From: Clostridium sp. CF012 | Lineage (GTDB): Bacteria > Bacillota > Clostridia > Clostridiales > Clostridiaceae | Length of the DNA: 64,000 bases | Assembly (NCBI RefSeq): GCF_018861755.1 | Contig: NZ_JAHLEF010000007.1 | Location: 62,001-126,000 of the forward strand | Reading direction: 5' to 3' | In this document: positions 27,582 to 37,185 of the stretch, piece after piece | Numbering within the stretch: the first letter of the stretch is position 1 | Layout: each line of letters opens with the position of its first letter | The notes under the pieces: generated by a model | Databases searched by the model: none | What the model was told of the DNA's origin: nothing | Seen by the model: the letters and a program-made list of their open reading frames with translations, nothing else | Program-made: the position numbers and the translations under genes

Positions 27582-28142
27582 TTATTTAATTTTAATTGGT
27601 ATACCACTAACCACCAAGTGAACTTCCTTAGCCTTGGATGCGATATACTGGTTTACTCTACCTGCAATATCTCTAAAAACCCTAGCCATTTTATATTCTG
27701 GTACAATTCCAGAGCCAATTTCATTAGTTACAATAATTATTGTTTTTGTACTTTTTTCAGCCTCGCATAGAAAGTCAGCTACCTCTTGCAAAATTTCACT
27801 TTCCATAGTATCTATAGCTTCATTATTTAAATCATCAAAGTTATCCCCTGCACTATCAAACATAAGATTTGTAACCATTATTGTTATACAATCTAATAAA
27901 ATCGTACCGAACTGCATTTCTTCTTTATAAAACACCTGCTTTAAATTATTATAGCCTTCAAAAGTATGCCAAGTAGATGGCCTTCTTTCTTTATGCTTTT
28001 GTACTCTGTCCTTCATTTCATCATCAAAGGGAATTGAGGTTGCAATGTACAGTACCCCGCCCTTTTCTTCTTTAGCTAACTTCTCAGCGTAGGTACTTTT
28101 ACCGCTCCTTGCACCACCTGTTATAAGTACAATGTTTTTCAT
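27582..28142 (-). CDS. cobU: adenosylcobinamide kinase / guanylyltransferase
   Basis: A 186-residue bifunctional enzyme that phosphorylates adenosylcobinamide and then adds GMP, in the nucleotide-loop assembly and cobinamide salvage part of B12 synthesis. P-loop 'GGARSGKS' (about 8-15), 'YIATSIPFDDEMKDRVQKHK' (20 residues) with the guanylylated-His region 'RRPSTWHTFE', and 'VTNEIGSGIVPE' are intact. It is the first gene after the B12 riboswitch. With btuFCD it forms a corrinoid-uptake and salvage operon. Confidence 0.93.
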   Translation of the reverse strand: MKNIVLITGGARSGKSTYAEKLAKEEKGGVLYIATSIPFDDEMKDRVQKHKERRPSTWHTFEGYNNLKQVFYKEEMQFGTILLDCITIMVTNLMFDSAGDNFDDLNNEAIDTMESEILQEVADFLCEAEKSTKTIIIVTNEIGSGIVPEYKMARVFRDIAGRVNQYIASKAKEVHLVVSGIPIKIK

Positions 28143-28193
28143 AGTATCTCCTTATTAATTTAGTGATAAATCCCTAAGCAAAAAAATTCAAAT

Positions 28194-28219
28194 AAAAAAA
28201 CCACATCTCATGGATGTGG
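28194..28219 (-). terminator. riboswitch-controlled terminator
   Basis: CCACATC/GATGTGG hairpin (28201-28219) followed by seven T on the minus strand, between the B12 riboswitch and cobU. It is the expression platform that should form when cobalamin is bound. Confidence 0.85.
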
Positions 28220-28244
28220 AATAATGCAATTAATTTTTTTCACC

Positions 28245-28470
28245 TATTGGATTACCCAATATTATTGCTAAATTACGCATTTTTCATCCTCCCCCCGAAG
28301 ACTAAAATCTTGAGCATTTAGGCAGGTTTACTGGCTTTAGCATCATCTTACTCTCCAACCTTCTCAGTTTCCCAATGGTTTTTTGGATTTCATCCTCTAA
28401 TACAGTAGCGGTGGGCTGCAGTGGTCTTTAACCACTTTCCCTTTTAACCCTTGTTACAAGGCACCTAAAG
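28245..28470 (-). ncRNA. cobalamin riboswitch
   Basis: Read on the minus strand, conserved blocks occur in the right order: AGGTGCC (28460-28466), a GGGAA block, the GCAGCCC..CGCTACTGTA core (28401-28419), a second GGGAAACTGAGAAGGTTGG block, and the B12 box AAGCCAGTAAACCTGCC (28321-28337). A pairing-capable C-rich loop and then the terminator at 28194-28219 follow. High adenosylcobalamin should switch off cobU and btuFCD. Confidence 0.93.
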
Positions 28471-28534
28471 CTAATATTCAATTTTAATTAAATTCACAAT
28501 AATTATTGTAACATCAAAAAAATATTAAAGCAAT

Positions 28535-28582
28535 AAAAAAATAGGAAGTAGCTGATTGGAAGCTATCTACTTCCTATTTTTT
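28535..28582 (-). terminator. terminator of DUF5661 gene
   Basis: Nearly perfect hairpin of about 18-base arms with A and T tails directly after the stop of the 124-residue gene. Confidence 0.78.
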
Positions 28583-28586
28583 CAGT

Positions 28587-28961
28587 TTAGTCACCCCAAT
28601 ATTTTTCTGCCTCTTCTTCCATTTTAGTTAGTCTTGTATAATAATCCTGGAATTCATTTAGATGAGCAAGAGCTATTTTGCCAGTTAAAATAGGATCGTC
28701 ATTAGTTACATTTGTAAGAGGATTAATATTGCCATGTTCTAATTCAACATCTAATCCAACCCTAAATTGCTCTACATCAAACTTGTCAAATCTAATATTC
28801 AAATGTTTAGCAATTAATACAGCTTCTTCTATTGTAAATTTTTTTCTTTGAAAATTCCTGCTATCACAATATGAAATCATATTATGATATATCATTTCAT
28901 TTTTCATCTGTTCGTATATATCTATATTAGTCATATTATAAAAATAAGGATATCTGAACAT
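28587..28961 (-). CDS. DUF5661 family protein
   Basis: A 124-residue small soluble protein. The stretch 'FDVEQFRVGLDVELEHG' and 'TNVTNDDPILTGKIALAHLN' (20 residues), then 'YYTRLTKMEEEAE', match a conserved family found widely in Firmicutes and environmental bacteria (DUF5661). Function unknown. The conserved His and acidic residues in 'ELEHG' and 'AHLNE' could bind metal, which is speculation. ATG after GGGAGGG; single gene with its own terminator. Confidence 0.75.
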   Translation of the reverse strand: MFRYPYFYNMTNIDIYEQMKNEMIYHNMISYCDSRNFQRKKFTIEEAVLIAKHLNIRFDKFDVEQFRVGLDVELEHGNINPLTNVTNDDPILTGKIALAHLNEFQDYYTRLTKMEEEAEKYWGD

Positions 28962-29148
28962 ATTACCCTCCCAAAAATAGCTATCACTATATATTATACA
29001 TAAAAAATTATTTTGCCACTAAGTTTTATTGTTAAATTTTATATAATGGAATAATTTATAAATACTATAACTTTACTTTTTTTCCTGAATATAAAACTTA
29101 TTGATATTTAAAAATTATTGTGCTATTATTTTTAAAGTTATGTTTATT

Positions 29149-29164
29149 CACTATAGTGTATAAT
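29149..29164 (+). promoter_or_regulatory. candidate promoter/operator of the pot operon
   Basis: TATAAT (29159-29164) directly abuts a perfect 10-base palindrome CACTATAGTG (29149-29158). No good -35 element. A second TATACT (29195-29200) lies nearer the gene. The palindrome overlapping the promoter could be a repressor site. Confidence 0.35.
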
Positions 29165-29233
29165 TATAACTTTTAACAATTCTAATATGAATTGTATACT
29201 ATAAATATATATTAAAAAAGGAGCTGTTACGGT

Positions 29234-30319
29234 GTGACAAAAAATGTTTTTGTTCAATTGTTAAATATTTGTAAAAGTTTTGATCAAGATGAGGCCGTTA
29301 TTAAAAACTTAGACCTTGATATACTACAAGGTGAGTTTCTAACCTTACTTGGACCAAGTGGTTGTGGAAAAACCACTACCTTAAGAATGATCGCAGGCTT
29401 TGAATTACCTACAAGTGGTGAAATTGTAATTGATGGAGAAAACATCACAGACAAGCCACCTTATAAGCGTTGTGTTAACACGGTATTTCAAAACTATGCC
29501 TTATTTCCTCATATGAATATCTATGACAACATAGCCTTTGGCCTTAAGATGAAAAAAGTTCCAAAAGCTAAAATCAAAGATAAGATAGATGAGATGTTAA
29601 AAATGGTTCAACTTGAAGGTTATGAAAATAGAATGCCTTCTCAACTAAGTGGTGGCCAAATGCAGCGTGTTGCTATTGCTAGAGCTATAGTAAATAGCCC
29701 AAAGGTTCTTCTTTTGGATGAACCACTAGGTGCTCTTGATTTAAAGCTTCGTAAACAAATGCAATTAGAGCTTAAACATCTCCAAAAAATCCTTGGTATA
29801 ACCTTTGTATTCGTAACACATGATCAAGAAGAAGCATTAACTATGTCTGATAGAATTGTGGTTATGAACAATGGGATTATTGAGCAAATTGGAACACCAG
29901 AAGAACTTTATGAGCACCCTAAGACTAAATTTGTAGCTGGTTTTTTAGGTGAGACAAACATCTTAGAGGGAGAAGTGATTAAGTTAAAAGACGATGAAGT
30001 TCTTCTTAATCTTGAACAAGAAGAAGATATAATCAGAATACCTAACCTGAATTATAAACTCGGAGATAAGTTTGTTGTTTCTGTTAGACCTGAGAGAATT
30101 AGAATAAAGCAAGTCGTTGAAGATGGGGATGTATGGCTTCAATGTAAATTTAAAGAGAAAGTTTATGTAGGTTCAAACATTAAGGTTATTATGATAGCTA
30201 AAAACAGAAAAGAAATTATAGTTAATGAGCCCATAGGACAAAATTTCAATTTTTCAGATGAAATCAAAGATTATTTCGTAACTTGGAACCCAAATCATAC
30301 TATTGTAATTAAAGCATAG
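29234..30319 (+). CDS. potA: spermidine/putrescine ABC transporter ATP-binding protein
   Basis: A 361-residue PotA. Walker A 'GPSGCGKTT', Q-loop '[11 protein letters not shown]', signature '[15 protein letters not shown]', Walker B '[16 protein letters not shown]' and switch His in 'FVTHDQEEA' are intact, followed by a C-terminal TOBE-like regulatory domain (about 280-361). GTG start after AAGGAGC. First gene of potA-potB-potCD; energises polyamine uptake. Confidence 0.92.
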   Translation: MTKNVFVQLLNICKSFDQDEAVIKNLDLDILQGEFLTLLGPSGCGKTTTLRMIAGFELPTSGEIVIDGENITDKPPYKRCVNTVFQNYALFPHMNIYDNIAFGLKMKKVPKAKIKDKIDEMLKMVQLEGYENRMPSQLSGGQMQRVAIARAIVNSPKVLLLDEPLGALDLKLRKQMQLELKHLQKILGITFVFVTHDQEEALTMSDRIVVMNNGIIEQIGTPEELYEHPKTKFVAGFLGETNILEGEVIKLKDDEVLLNLEQEEDIIRIPNLNYKLGDKFVVSVRPERIRIKQVVEDGDVWLQCKFKEKVYVGSNIKVIMIAKNRKEIIVNEPIGQNFNFSDEIKDYFVTWNPNHTIVIKA

Positions 30320-30332
30320 AGGGAGGTCATAA

Positions 30333-31223
30333 ATGAAAACTAATAAATGTAAAAAACCCATTATAAAATACTTATCTTCAGTTTCAAAATATTTAACCAC
30401 AATTTTACCTGCTATGCTATGGATGGTTGGATTTTTCATTATACCCCTTTTATTTATAGTAGTAGTAAGTTTTTCCACTAGAGGTGAAGTTGGAAATATC
30501 GTATATAAGTTTACATTATCCAATTATACTAAACTTTTAAATCCTCTTTACCTTAGTGTCTTTTTTAAATCCATATTAATAGCTATTTATACCACGGTGC
30601 TATGCTTGCTGCTAGGATATCCCTTTGCATTTATAATAGCTAATGTGAATAAAAAGCTTAAACCACTGCTACTTTTACTTATAATACTTCCATTTTGGAC
30701 TAACTCTTTAGTTAGAACTTATGCAATGATCATATTACTCAGAACAGAAGGATTAATAAATACTGTACTTCTGCACTTGAATATAATAAATATACCGCTT
30801 AATTTAATGTATAACAACACTTCGGTAATGATTGGGATGCTATATATGATGTTTCCCTTTATGGTACTCCCTCTTTATACCTCTATAGAGAAACTTGACA
30901 AAAGAGTATTAGATGCTGCTTCAGACCTAGGAGCAGCACCACTATATAAATTTTTAAAGATTACCCTTCCACTTACAAAGGGTGGAATTGTATCAGGTTC
31001 TATTTTAGTTTTTATTCCTACTCTAGGCCTCTTCTTTGTAACTGACCTTATGGGTGGAAGTAAAGTAGTCCTTATGAGCAATCTTATTAAAAATCAGTTC
31101 CTTACTGCAAGAGATTGGCCCTTTGGGTCAGCTATATCAGTTGTTTTAATAACTTTCATGCTTTCAGTTATTATATATAACTCAAGGCTAACTGGAACTA
31201 AAGGAACTAAGGAGGTATTATAA
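30333..31223 (+). CDS. potB: spermidine/putrescine ABC transporter permease
   Basis: A 296-residue permease with six predicted membrane helices and the EAA loop 'DAASDLGAAPLYKFLKITLP' (20 residues, about 203-222). It forms the channel with the PotC part of the next gene. ATG follows GGGAGG 13 bases after potA; the next gene begins 2 bases after its stop. Confidence 0.92.
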   Translation: MKTNKCKKPIIKYLSSVSKYLTTILPAMLWMVGFFIIPLLFIVVVSFSTRGEVGNIVYKFTLSNYTKLLNPLYLSVFFKSILIAIYTTVLCLLLGYPFAFIIANVNKKLKPLLLLLIILPFWTNSLVRTYAMIILLRTEGLINTVLLHLNIINIPLNLMYNNTSVMIGMLYMMFPFMVLPLYTSIEKLDKRVLDAASDLGAAPLYKFLKITLPLTKGGIVSGSILVFIPTLGLFFVTDLMGGSKVVLMSNLIKNQFLTARDWPFGSAISVVLITFMLSVIIYNSRLTGTKGTKEVL

Positions 31224-31225
31224 GG

Positions 31226-33061
31226 ATGAAAAACAAAAAAATAGATTCTATAAAATTTATATATTTACTTTTAATATTTATGTTTTTATATATACCCATT
31301 ATAGTACTTATCGCATTTTCCTTTAACCAGTCAAAATTAAATGTTGTTTGGACGGGTTTCACCTTTAAATGGTATCAAAGCCTTTTCCATAACGCAGGAA
31401 TCTTAGAGGCTGTTAAAAACTCCTTTATAATAGCTATAATAAGTACAATACTTTCGGTAATTATAGGTACCTTAGCTGCTATTGGAATGTATAGATACAA
31501 ATTTAAAGGAAAAAGAATAGTTGACTCAATACTATATGTTCCCTTAGTTATACCTGAAATAGTTATGGGTATATCACTCCTTGTCTTCTTTTCTATTGTA
31601 AAGATTCCTCTCGGAAAGGTATCTTTAATTATTGCTCATGTAACTTTCAGCATAGCTTATGTTGTTGCAGTAGTTAAAACAAGACTTGACGGTTTTGATA
31701 AATCTGTTGAAGAGGTTGCAATGGACCTTGGCGCAACCCCTTTAAAGACTTTTTTTTATGTGACACTGCCAATTATCATGCCAGGCGTTATTGCGGGTGG
31801 ACTACTAGCCTTTACCTTATCACTAGATGATGTAATAATTAGTTTTTTTGTGGCTGGACCTGGCAGTGTAACTTTACCACTTAAAGTTTTCTCCATGGTA
31901 AAATTCGGTGTTACACCTGAAATTAATGCCCTTTCAACTTTACTAATATTTTTAACTGTTATAGTGATTTGTTTTGCGCTTTTGATTAGAAATGTAAACA
32001 TAAATATGAAAAAGGTGGTAGTTATACTAACATCTATTTTCCTTGTTTTCGCAAGTATTGGTGGTAGCATATTCGCTTATTCTAAAAACAATGCGCAGCC
32101 TAAGGAGGTTTTAAATGTTTTTAACTGGTCTGAATATTTACCGCAATCTGTTATTGATAAATTTGAACAAACCTACAATATTAAAGTAAATTATAGTACC
32201 TTTTCTTCCAATGAAGAAATGCTAGCAAAACTAATGGCAGGTGGAGGAAATTATGACCTAACAGTTGCCAGTGATTTCATGGTTGAAATATTAAGTAAAC
32301 AAGGTCTTCTTGCTCAAATAAATAAAAATAGTCTTCCAAATCTAAACAATATAGGATCTCAGTTTTTAGACCTACCTTTTGATAAAGGTAATAAGTATAG
32401 TACTCCCTACATGTGGCTTGCAGGAATAATAGCCTATGATAGTTCAAAGATTCCCGAAGGTAGCATAAAGGGATATAAAGACCTTTGGAAGCCTGAACTT
32501 AAAAACTCTTTAACCGTCCTTGATGACGAAAGAGTTATAATTGGAATAACCCTAAAAAAATTAGGATATTCCCTAAATGAAACTAGTCCTCAGGCTCTTC
32601 AAGAAGCAAAAATGGAGTTAAAGAAGCTTCAGCCCAATATTAAATCTTATGATAGTGACAGCCCAAAAACAAGCCTTATAAATGGAGAGGCAAAAGCAAT
32701 ATTTGCCTGGGGGGCTGAAGGAAGTTTGGCTAGTCGTGAAAATCCAAATATAAAGTACGTAGTACCTGAGGAGGGTCTATTCCTCCAACAAGACAACTTT
32801 GTAATTCCGAAAGCTGCAAAGAATATTAAAGCAGCGGAGCTTTTTATTAATTTTATAATGGAACCAGAAATAAGTGCTGAAATTTCTCGTAATTTCCCTT
32901 ATGGAAATCCTAATACCTCTGCCTATAAATATATAGATAAAAAAACACTAGATGACAAAGCAGTTTATCCACCAGAAGAAGCTGTAAAAAAAGGTGAGTA
33001 CTTAAAGGATATAGGAAACTCAGTAACAGAGCTAGATAAGATATGGACTGAAGTTAAATAA
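31226..33061 (+). CDS. potCD: PotC permease fused to PotD polyamine-binding protein
   Basis: A 611-residue fusion. Residues about 1-258 are a PotC permease with six helices and the EAA loop 'EVAMDLGATPLKTFFYVTLP' (20 residues). From about residue 261, a Met-Lys-Lys start and one hydrophobic helix remain from the PotD signal peptide and would act as a seventh membrane anchor. Residues about 290-611 are PotD: 'VLNVFNWSEYLPQSVIDKFE' (20 residues), 'GGGNYDLTVASDFMVE', 'YSTPYMWLAGIIAYD'. The fusion tethers one binding domain per permease outside the cell. No frame break or internal ribosome site is seen, so it is a genuine fusion. A strong terminator follows. Confidence 0.9.
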   Translation: MKNKKIDSIKFIYLLLIFMFLYIPIIVLIAFSFNQSKLNVVWTGFTFKWYQSLFHNAGILEAVKNSFIIAIISTILSVIIGTLAAIGMYRYKFKGKRIVDSILYVPLVIPEIVMGISLLVFFSIVKIPLGKVSLIIAHVTFSIAYVVAVVKTRLDGFDKSVEEVAMDLGATPLKTFFYVTLPIIMPGVIAGGLLAFTLSLDDVIISFFVAGPGSVTLPLKVFSMVKFGVTPEINALSTLLIFLTVIVICFALLIRNVNINMKKVVVILTSIFLVFASIGGSIFAYSKNNAQPKEVLNVFNWSEYLPQSVIDKFEQTYNIKVNYSTFSSNEEMLAKLMAGGGNYDLTVASDFMVEILSKQGLLAQINKNSLPNLNNIGSQFLDLPFDKGNKYSTPYMWLAGIIAYDSSKIPEGSIKGYKDLWKPELKNSLTVLDDERVIIGITLKKLGYSLNETSPQALQEAKMELKKLQPNIKSYDSDSPKTSLINGEAKAIFAWGAEGSLASRENPNIKYVVPEEGLFLQQDNFVIPKAAKNIKAAELFINFIMEPEISAEISRNFPYGNPNTSAYKYIDKKTLDDKAVYPPEEAVKKGEYLKDIGNSVTELDKIWTEVK

Positions 33062-33065
33062 ATAA

Positions 33066-33106
33066 AGTGGCTAGGATGCAATAATCCTAGCCACTTTATT
33101 TATTTG
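33066..33106. terminator. terminator of pot operon
   Basis: Perfect 13-base-arm hairpin (AAGTGGCTAGGAT and its complement) followed by TATTTATTT, just after the potCD stop. The other strand also offers an A/T flank. Confidence 0.88.
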
Positions 33107-33110
33107 CTTA

Positions 33111-33239
33111 CTATAGAATGTGCACTTTCAAATTCATATATTTTTGGACTAATGCTTCTTCTGGGAATAAGTTCTTTGGTGACACAATCCTAAAGTCCAT
33201 ACCCATTTTAGCAGCACCTATAATCAATGCATTTGCCAT
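33111..33239 (-). pseudogene. ornithine carbamoyltransferase family remnant
   Basis: A minus-strand stretch of about 42 codons ending in TAG reads [19 protein letters not shown] and continues '[20 protein letters not shown]' (two separate 20-residue-or-shorter parts). This matches the ornithine-binding-side segment of OTCases ('NSLMIGAAKLGMDVRIV.PKELFPEEELV'). No N-terminal carbamoyl-phosphate domain or C-terminal HCLP motif remains and an upstream stop lies in the same frame. Putrescine carbamoyltransferase is an alternative parent, given the polyamine importer next to it. Confidence 0.75.
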
Positions 33240-33385
33240 AAATATTCACAAGATCTATTTGGATGTTTATGCCATTAAATGTATAAATTTTTCTATTATA
33301 TTTTTTATTACTCATATATTCACCTTTAAAGGGAACACTATTACTATTATTATATTCATTAAAATATGCCATAAAGGTGATATAT

Positions 33386-34873
33386 ATGAAAATTGAAACA
33401 ATTGACTCTAAAATAACTACAATTATAAATGTATTGGGAGCATCAGCTCCCAATAAAGTAAAGAGAATATCGATTGGTAAAAATCCACCAATTCAAGGCG
33501 CTATTATATATATTGATGGTCTAGTAGATAAAAATATTATTAATAGAGATATTCTCACTCCACTAATGATTGAAATACGCAGCTCCATAGTACTAAATAA
33601 TGACACACCAAGTTTTTTATGCAGTAATTACATCACTGCCGATTGTACTTTTATTAAGGGTAACACGGTGGAAGTTTCTAAGAATATTAAAAATGGAAAC
33701 ACGCTACTTCTAATTGAAAATGTAGAAGATTATGTAATAATCGATACCACTGGTGGTGCAATTAGAGGAGTATCCGATCCAATGAATGAAACCTCCTTAA
33801 GGGGATCTAGAGATGGTTTTGTGGAAAATTTAGAAGTTAATATAAGTTTGCTTAGGCGGAGCATAAAAGACCCAAATCTTTCCATTGAAAAATTTGTTGT
33901 TGGAAGGCGTTCACAAACGGATTTAGCTTTAGTTTATATTAAAGATTTAGTTAATACTAAGGTTCTAGATGAGGTAAGAGAAAGAATAAATGCAATAGAC
34001 GTAGATTCCATTACCGGCATTGGAGCATTCCAAGAATTCATAGATGAAAATCCCTATAGTCTTTTTCCTATGTGCCTCGCCACAGAGAGACCAGATAGAG
34101 TAACTCCAAATATTATGGAAGGAAGGGTAGCTGTGATTTTAAATGGATCTCCCTTTGTATTAACACTTCCCTCTGTATTCATTGAATTTTTTCATACTGT
34201 TGAGGATTATAACGAAAGAACAATATCTGCAAATTTTGTAAGGCTTCTTAGATTTTTATCAGTTTTATTAGTAATTACACTTCCCTCAATTTATTTAACA
34301 TTAATTAAATATAATGGTGAACTCATTCCTATTGAATTTGTTGTTCCGGTAGTACAATCCCGAACAGGAATATCTCTTTCACCCTTTATGGAAATTCTTA
34401 TACTGGAAATACTAATGGAAATTTTAAGAGAAGGTGGATTAAGGCTTCCAACAAAAATAGCACAGACTTTAAGTATAGTGGGAGGCATTATTATAGGAAA
34501 TGCTGCAGTACAATCAAATATGGTAAGTCCTACTACGCTTCTTGTAATTGGTGTTACTATTATTGCTTCTTTTGCAGTGCCCACAGTTGATATGTCTCTT
34601 TCTATAAGGATATTAAGATTTCCCATGTTATTTCTAGCAAATAGCATGGGGATAATGGGAGTTGCTACAGGCTATACACTACTTATAATCCATTTATCCT
34701 CTTTAGAAAATTTTGGTGTTCCATATATGCAATTTAACAAGAATGATTTAAAGGATACTTTTACTAGATCCCCATTATGGAAAATGAATGCTCGTCCATC
34801 CATAATTTCAGACCGAAATATTAAAAGACAAACTAATTTTAGGTCTAAGTTCAGGAGAAAAAAAGATGATTAA
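33386..34873 (+). CDS. spore germination receptor subunit A (GerA family)
   Basis: A 495-residue GerAA/GerKA-type protein of the nutrient germinant receptor in the inner spore membrane. The N-terminal soluble part contains 'LIENVEDYVIIDTTGGAIRG' (20 residues) and 'VSDPMNETSLRGSRDGFVEN' (20 residues), then 'RRSIKDPNLSIEKFVVGRRS' (20 residues), all highly conserved. At least four hydrophobic helices follow from about 285, and a basic tail. ATG 33386 lies five bases after AAAGGTGA. First gene of an A-B-C operon. Confidence 0.92.
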   Translation: MKIETIDSKITTIINVLGASAPNKVKRISIGKNPPIQGAIIYIDGLVDKNIINRDILTPLMIEIRSSIVLNNDTPSFLCSNYITADCTFIKGNTVEVSKNIKNGNTLLLIENVEDYVIIDTTGGAIRGVSDPMNETSLRGSRDGFVENLEVNISLLRRSIKDPNLSIEKFVVGRRSQTDLALVYIKDLVNTKVLDEVRERINAIDVDSITGIGAFQEFIDENPYSLFPMCLATERPDRVTPNIMEGRVAVILNGSPFVLTLPSVFIEFFHTVEDYNERTISANFVRLLRFLSVLLVITLPSIYLTLIKYNGELIPIEFVVPVVQSRTGISLSPFMEILILEILMEILREGGLRLPTKIAQTLSIVGGIIIGNAAVQSNMVSPTTLLVIGVTIIASFAVPTVDMSLSIRILRFPMLFLANSMGIMGVATGYTLLIIHLSSLENFGVPYMQFNKNDLKDTFTRSPLWKMNARPSIISDRNIKRQTNFRSKFRRKKDD

Positions 34874-34906
34874 AAAAAATGGACTTATAAACTTAGGAGA
34901 AATAAG

Positions 34907-36016
34907 ATGAATGAAAAAAACAAGCTAATAACCTCTGTGGAGCTCTTTTTTATCTTGGTTGGTTGCATGATTGGTATGGGCGTCACAAGTCTCCCTGCTG
35001 ATGTAGTAAGTATTTCAAAACAGGATGGGTGGATTTCTTCCATTATAGGTGGAATATATCCATTGTATATTGTTTTAGTTGGAGGAATAATAATCAAAAG
35101 ACATCCTGATAGCAATATAATGGATTTAAGCAAAGCATACTTTGGAAAAATAATCGGCAATGTTTTAAATTTATTGTTTATGCTCACATTTTTATTTTAT
35201 ATGGTTCTAGTTATTTCCGGTTCAAGCAATCAATTAAGAGCATATAGTATATATTTTATCCCACCTTTTAAAATGGTTTTAATCTTTGCTTTTGTATCTT
35301 GTTATGCTTCAATTAAAGGCTTAAAGGTATTAGCCAGGTTTACAACTATAACATTTTTTTTATTATGTTCTATTGTTGTGGCTTCATCAGTAACCTTTAA
35401 GTCCGGCAGCATTTTAAATGTAAAACCTTTTTTTGGTGCAGGTTTTCCAAAAATTTTAGAAGGAAGCCTAAAAACTTTCTTCTCCTATGCTGGTATGGAA
35501 TTACTATTAATAGTATATCCATATGTGCAAGATAAAAAAAACATATTAAAAGCTGCCTACATTAGTGTTCTTGTAGTAACTATCTTTCATACCTGGATAG
35601 TGTTTACATCAATTTATTTTTCTGGACCAGATTTAGTAGTAAAACAATTATGGCCATATTCCTTCGTGGCTGAATCATTTAAAATACCTGTGGTAAATAA
35701 TTTCAGATTTGTAGAGATGGTTATATGGATTACAATTGCTTATAAAACCATATCTGTTGAATTTTATGCCGCAACTAAAATATTTAGTAATATTACTAAA
35801 ATGAAAAGGAAAAAAAATTGTTTTCTATTACTCCCAATTATCTTAATTTTCCCATTGTTTATGGAAAATGAAGTAATAAGGAGAGATATTGGTAGCAAGG
35901 TTCTTCCTTGGATAACATTATTTAATTTCTTTTATATAACCATAATTGCGTTAATATCTCTTTTAAAGGATAAGAACAGACTTAGGAATATTCAAAAAAA
36001 AGGAGAGAACTTATAA
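34907..36016 (+). CDS. spore germination receptor subunit B (GerB family)
   Basis: A 369-residue integral membrane protein of the APC-type GerAB family with about ten helices. It opens 'SVELFFILVGCMIGMGVTSL' (20 residues), where the G-x-G-x-T loop is part of the amino-acid binding site in GerAB, and has 'YAGMELLLIVYPYVQDKKN'. It is thought to bind the germinant and form a channel. ATG after AGGAG, 33 bases beyond the A subunit; the C subunit starts at the next base after its stop. Confidence 0.9.
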   Translation: MNEKNKLITSVELFFILVGCMIGMGVTSLPADVVSISKQDGWISSIIGGIYPLYIVLVGGIIIKRHPDSNIMDLSKAYFGKIIGNVLNLLFMLTFLFYMVLVISGSSNQLRAYSIYFIPPFKMVLIFAFVSCYASIKGLKVLARFTTITFFLLCSIVVASSVTFKSGSILNVKPFFGAGFPKILEGSLKTFFSYAGMELLLIVYPYVQDKKNILKAAYISVLVVTIFHTWIVFTSIYFSGPDLVVKQLWPYSFVAESFKIPVVNNFRFVEMVIWITIAYKTISVEFYAATKIFSNITKMKRKKNCFLLLPIILIFPLFMENEVIRRDIGSKVLPWITLFNFFYITIIALISLLKDKNRLRNIQKKGENL

Positions 36017-37141
36017 ATGAAAAGATATAGCTTACTTATATTATCTATTTCATGTATAATTATATATCTCATATTTAATTCAAGCAAAAGTAATCTTCCT
36101 ATAGAAAAAACTGAGATTTGCTCAGGAATATCCTATGACCTCATTACAACTAGTCCTCTGAATGAATATTATGTTGGTGCAAGTGTCTATACTTTCACTA
36201 AAAAAGATGAAGTTTCAAGTTCTATATTAGAAGGTATTGGTAAAAGTATTGCTGAAACCAGAGCATCCAGATCAACCATCAGCAGCAAGGAATTCTTGCT
36301 TGGATTACAGAAAGTATTTATTTTTAGCGAAGCTGCGTCAATTAATGGTATTAACCCTATTGCCGATATAATATTTTCTAATCAACAAATGAATGATGCT
36401 ACTTGGCTGGTTGTATGTAAAGGCAAGGCCATTGATATGCTAAAATTCAAAGTTGATGATGCTATCACTTCATCAGATCATATTGACGGTTTGATAGAAA
36501 GCTCTACAGAGCAGAATTTCATGTCTGACCAATATAAAGTGATAGATATGTTTGCAAGGGTAGGTTCAGAGGGAAGAAATCTAGTTCTTCCCTACCTTGA
36601 AATAAAAAACGAAAAAATCACTTTGACTGGCATGGCTGTTTTCAAAAAAGACAAGATGGTTGCAAATATACCAATGGCGCAAGCCGGGTATATGAATATT
36701 TTAAGGGAAGATAACGTTCAAGGAATACTAACACTTCAAAAGGATTCACAAAACTTAATATCAAATTATGGGGAATCAAAAAGAAAGGTACGCTGTGAAA
36801 AAATTAATGGTAAATATAAATTTACTATAGATATAGAATTTAAAGGTACAATAGTAAATAATACTATGTATAAGGATTTTATGATAAATCCCAAAACAGT
36901 AGAAAAGTACAGTCATGAATTAGAAGAACAAACAAAAAAAAGGTGCAATGAATTTATAAATAAAATGCAAAATCAGTATAAAACCGACTGCCTGGAACTG
37001 GGTCGTAATGCCGCAGCTACTTTTGGGCGAAACCCTGAAATAGATTGGGATAACATTGTTTGTAATGCGGAGATTATAGTTAATGTGAAAGTAAAGGTTA
37101 AAGATCTTGGAAGAGGTCAGTTTTTATTTAAAAGTAAATAA
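36017..37141 (+). CDS. spore germination receptor subunit C (GerC family)
   Basis: A 374-residue GerC-type protein. Family features are 'SRSTISSKEFLLGLQKVFIF' (20 residues, with the preceding 'ETRA'), 'WLVVCKGKAIDMLKF' and a C-terminal 'NPEIDWDNIVCNAEIIVNVK' (20 residues). GerC is normally a lipoprotein. Here the N-terminal hydrophobic helix (about 5-20) contains only C13 in 'LSISC', which is a poor lipobox, and the next Cys is 15 residues later. It may be membrane-anchored by an uncleaved helix instead. Starts immediately after the B subunit stop. Confidence 0.85.
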   Translation: MKRYSLLILSISCIIIYLIFNSSKSNLPIEKTEICSGISYDLITTSPLNEYYVGASVYTFTKKDEVSSSILEGIGKSIAETRASRSTISSKEFLLGLQKVFIFSEAASINGINPIADIIFSNQQMNDATWLVVCKGKAIDMLKFKVDDAITSSDHIDGLIESSTEQNFMSDQYKVIDMFARVGSEGRNLVLPYLEIKNEKITLTGMAVFKKDKMVANIPMAQAGYMNILREDNVQGILTLQKDSQNLISNYGESKRKVRCEKINGKYKFTIDIEFKGTIVNNTMYKDFMINPKTVEKYSHELEEQTKKRCNEFINKMQNQYKTDCLELGRNAAATFGRNPEIDWDNIVCNAEIIVNVKVKVKDLGRGQFLFKSK

Positions 37142-37185
37142 AGATAGATTTTTATTTGAATATTCATTATTAATAATATATACCG

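Noticed and set aside
31990-32090. Separate potD gene start inside potCD
   Set aside because: A Met-Lys-Lys and hydrophobic stretch mimic a signal peptide, but the frame is continuous and no ribosome site precedes it, so it is a fusion.
33118-33396. Plus-strand 92-codon frame before the germination operon
   Set aside because: It is the antisense shadow of the carbamoyltransferase remnant and has no ribosome site.
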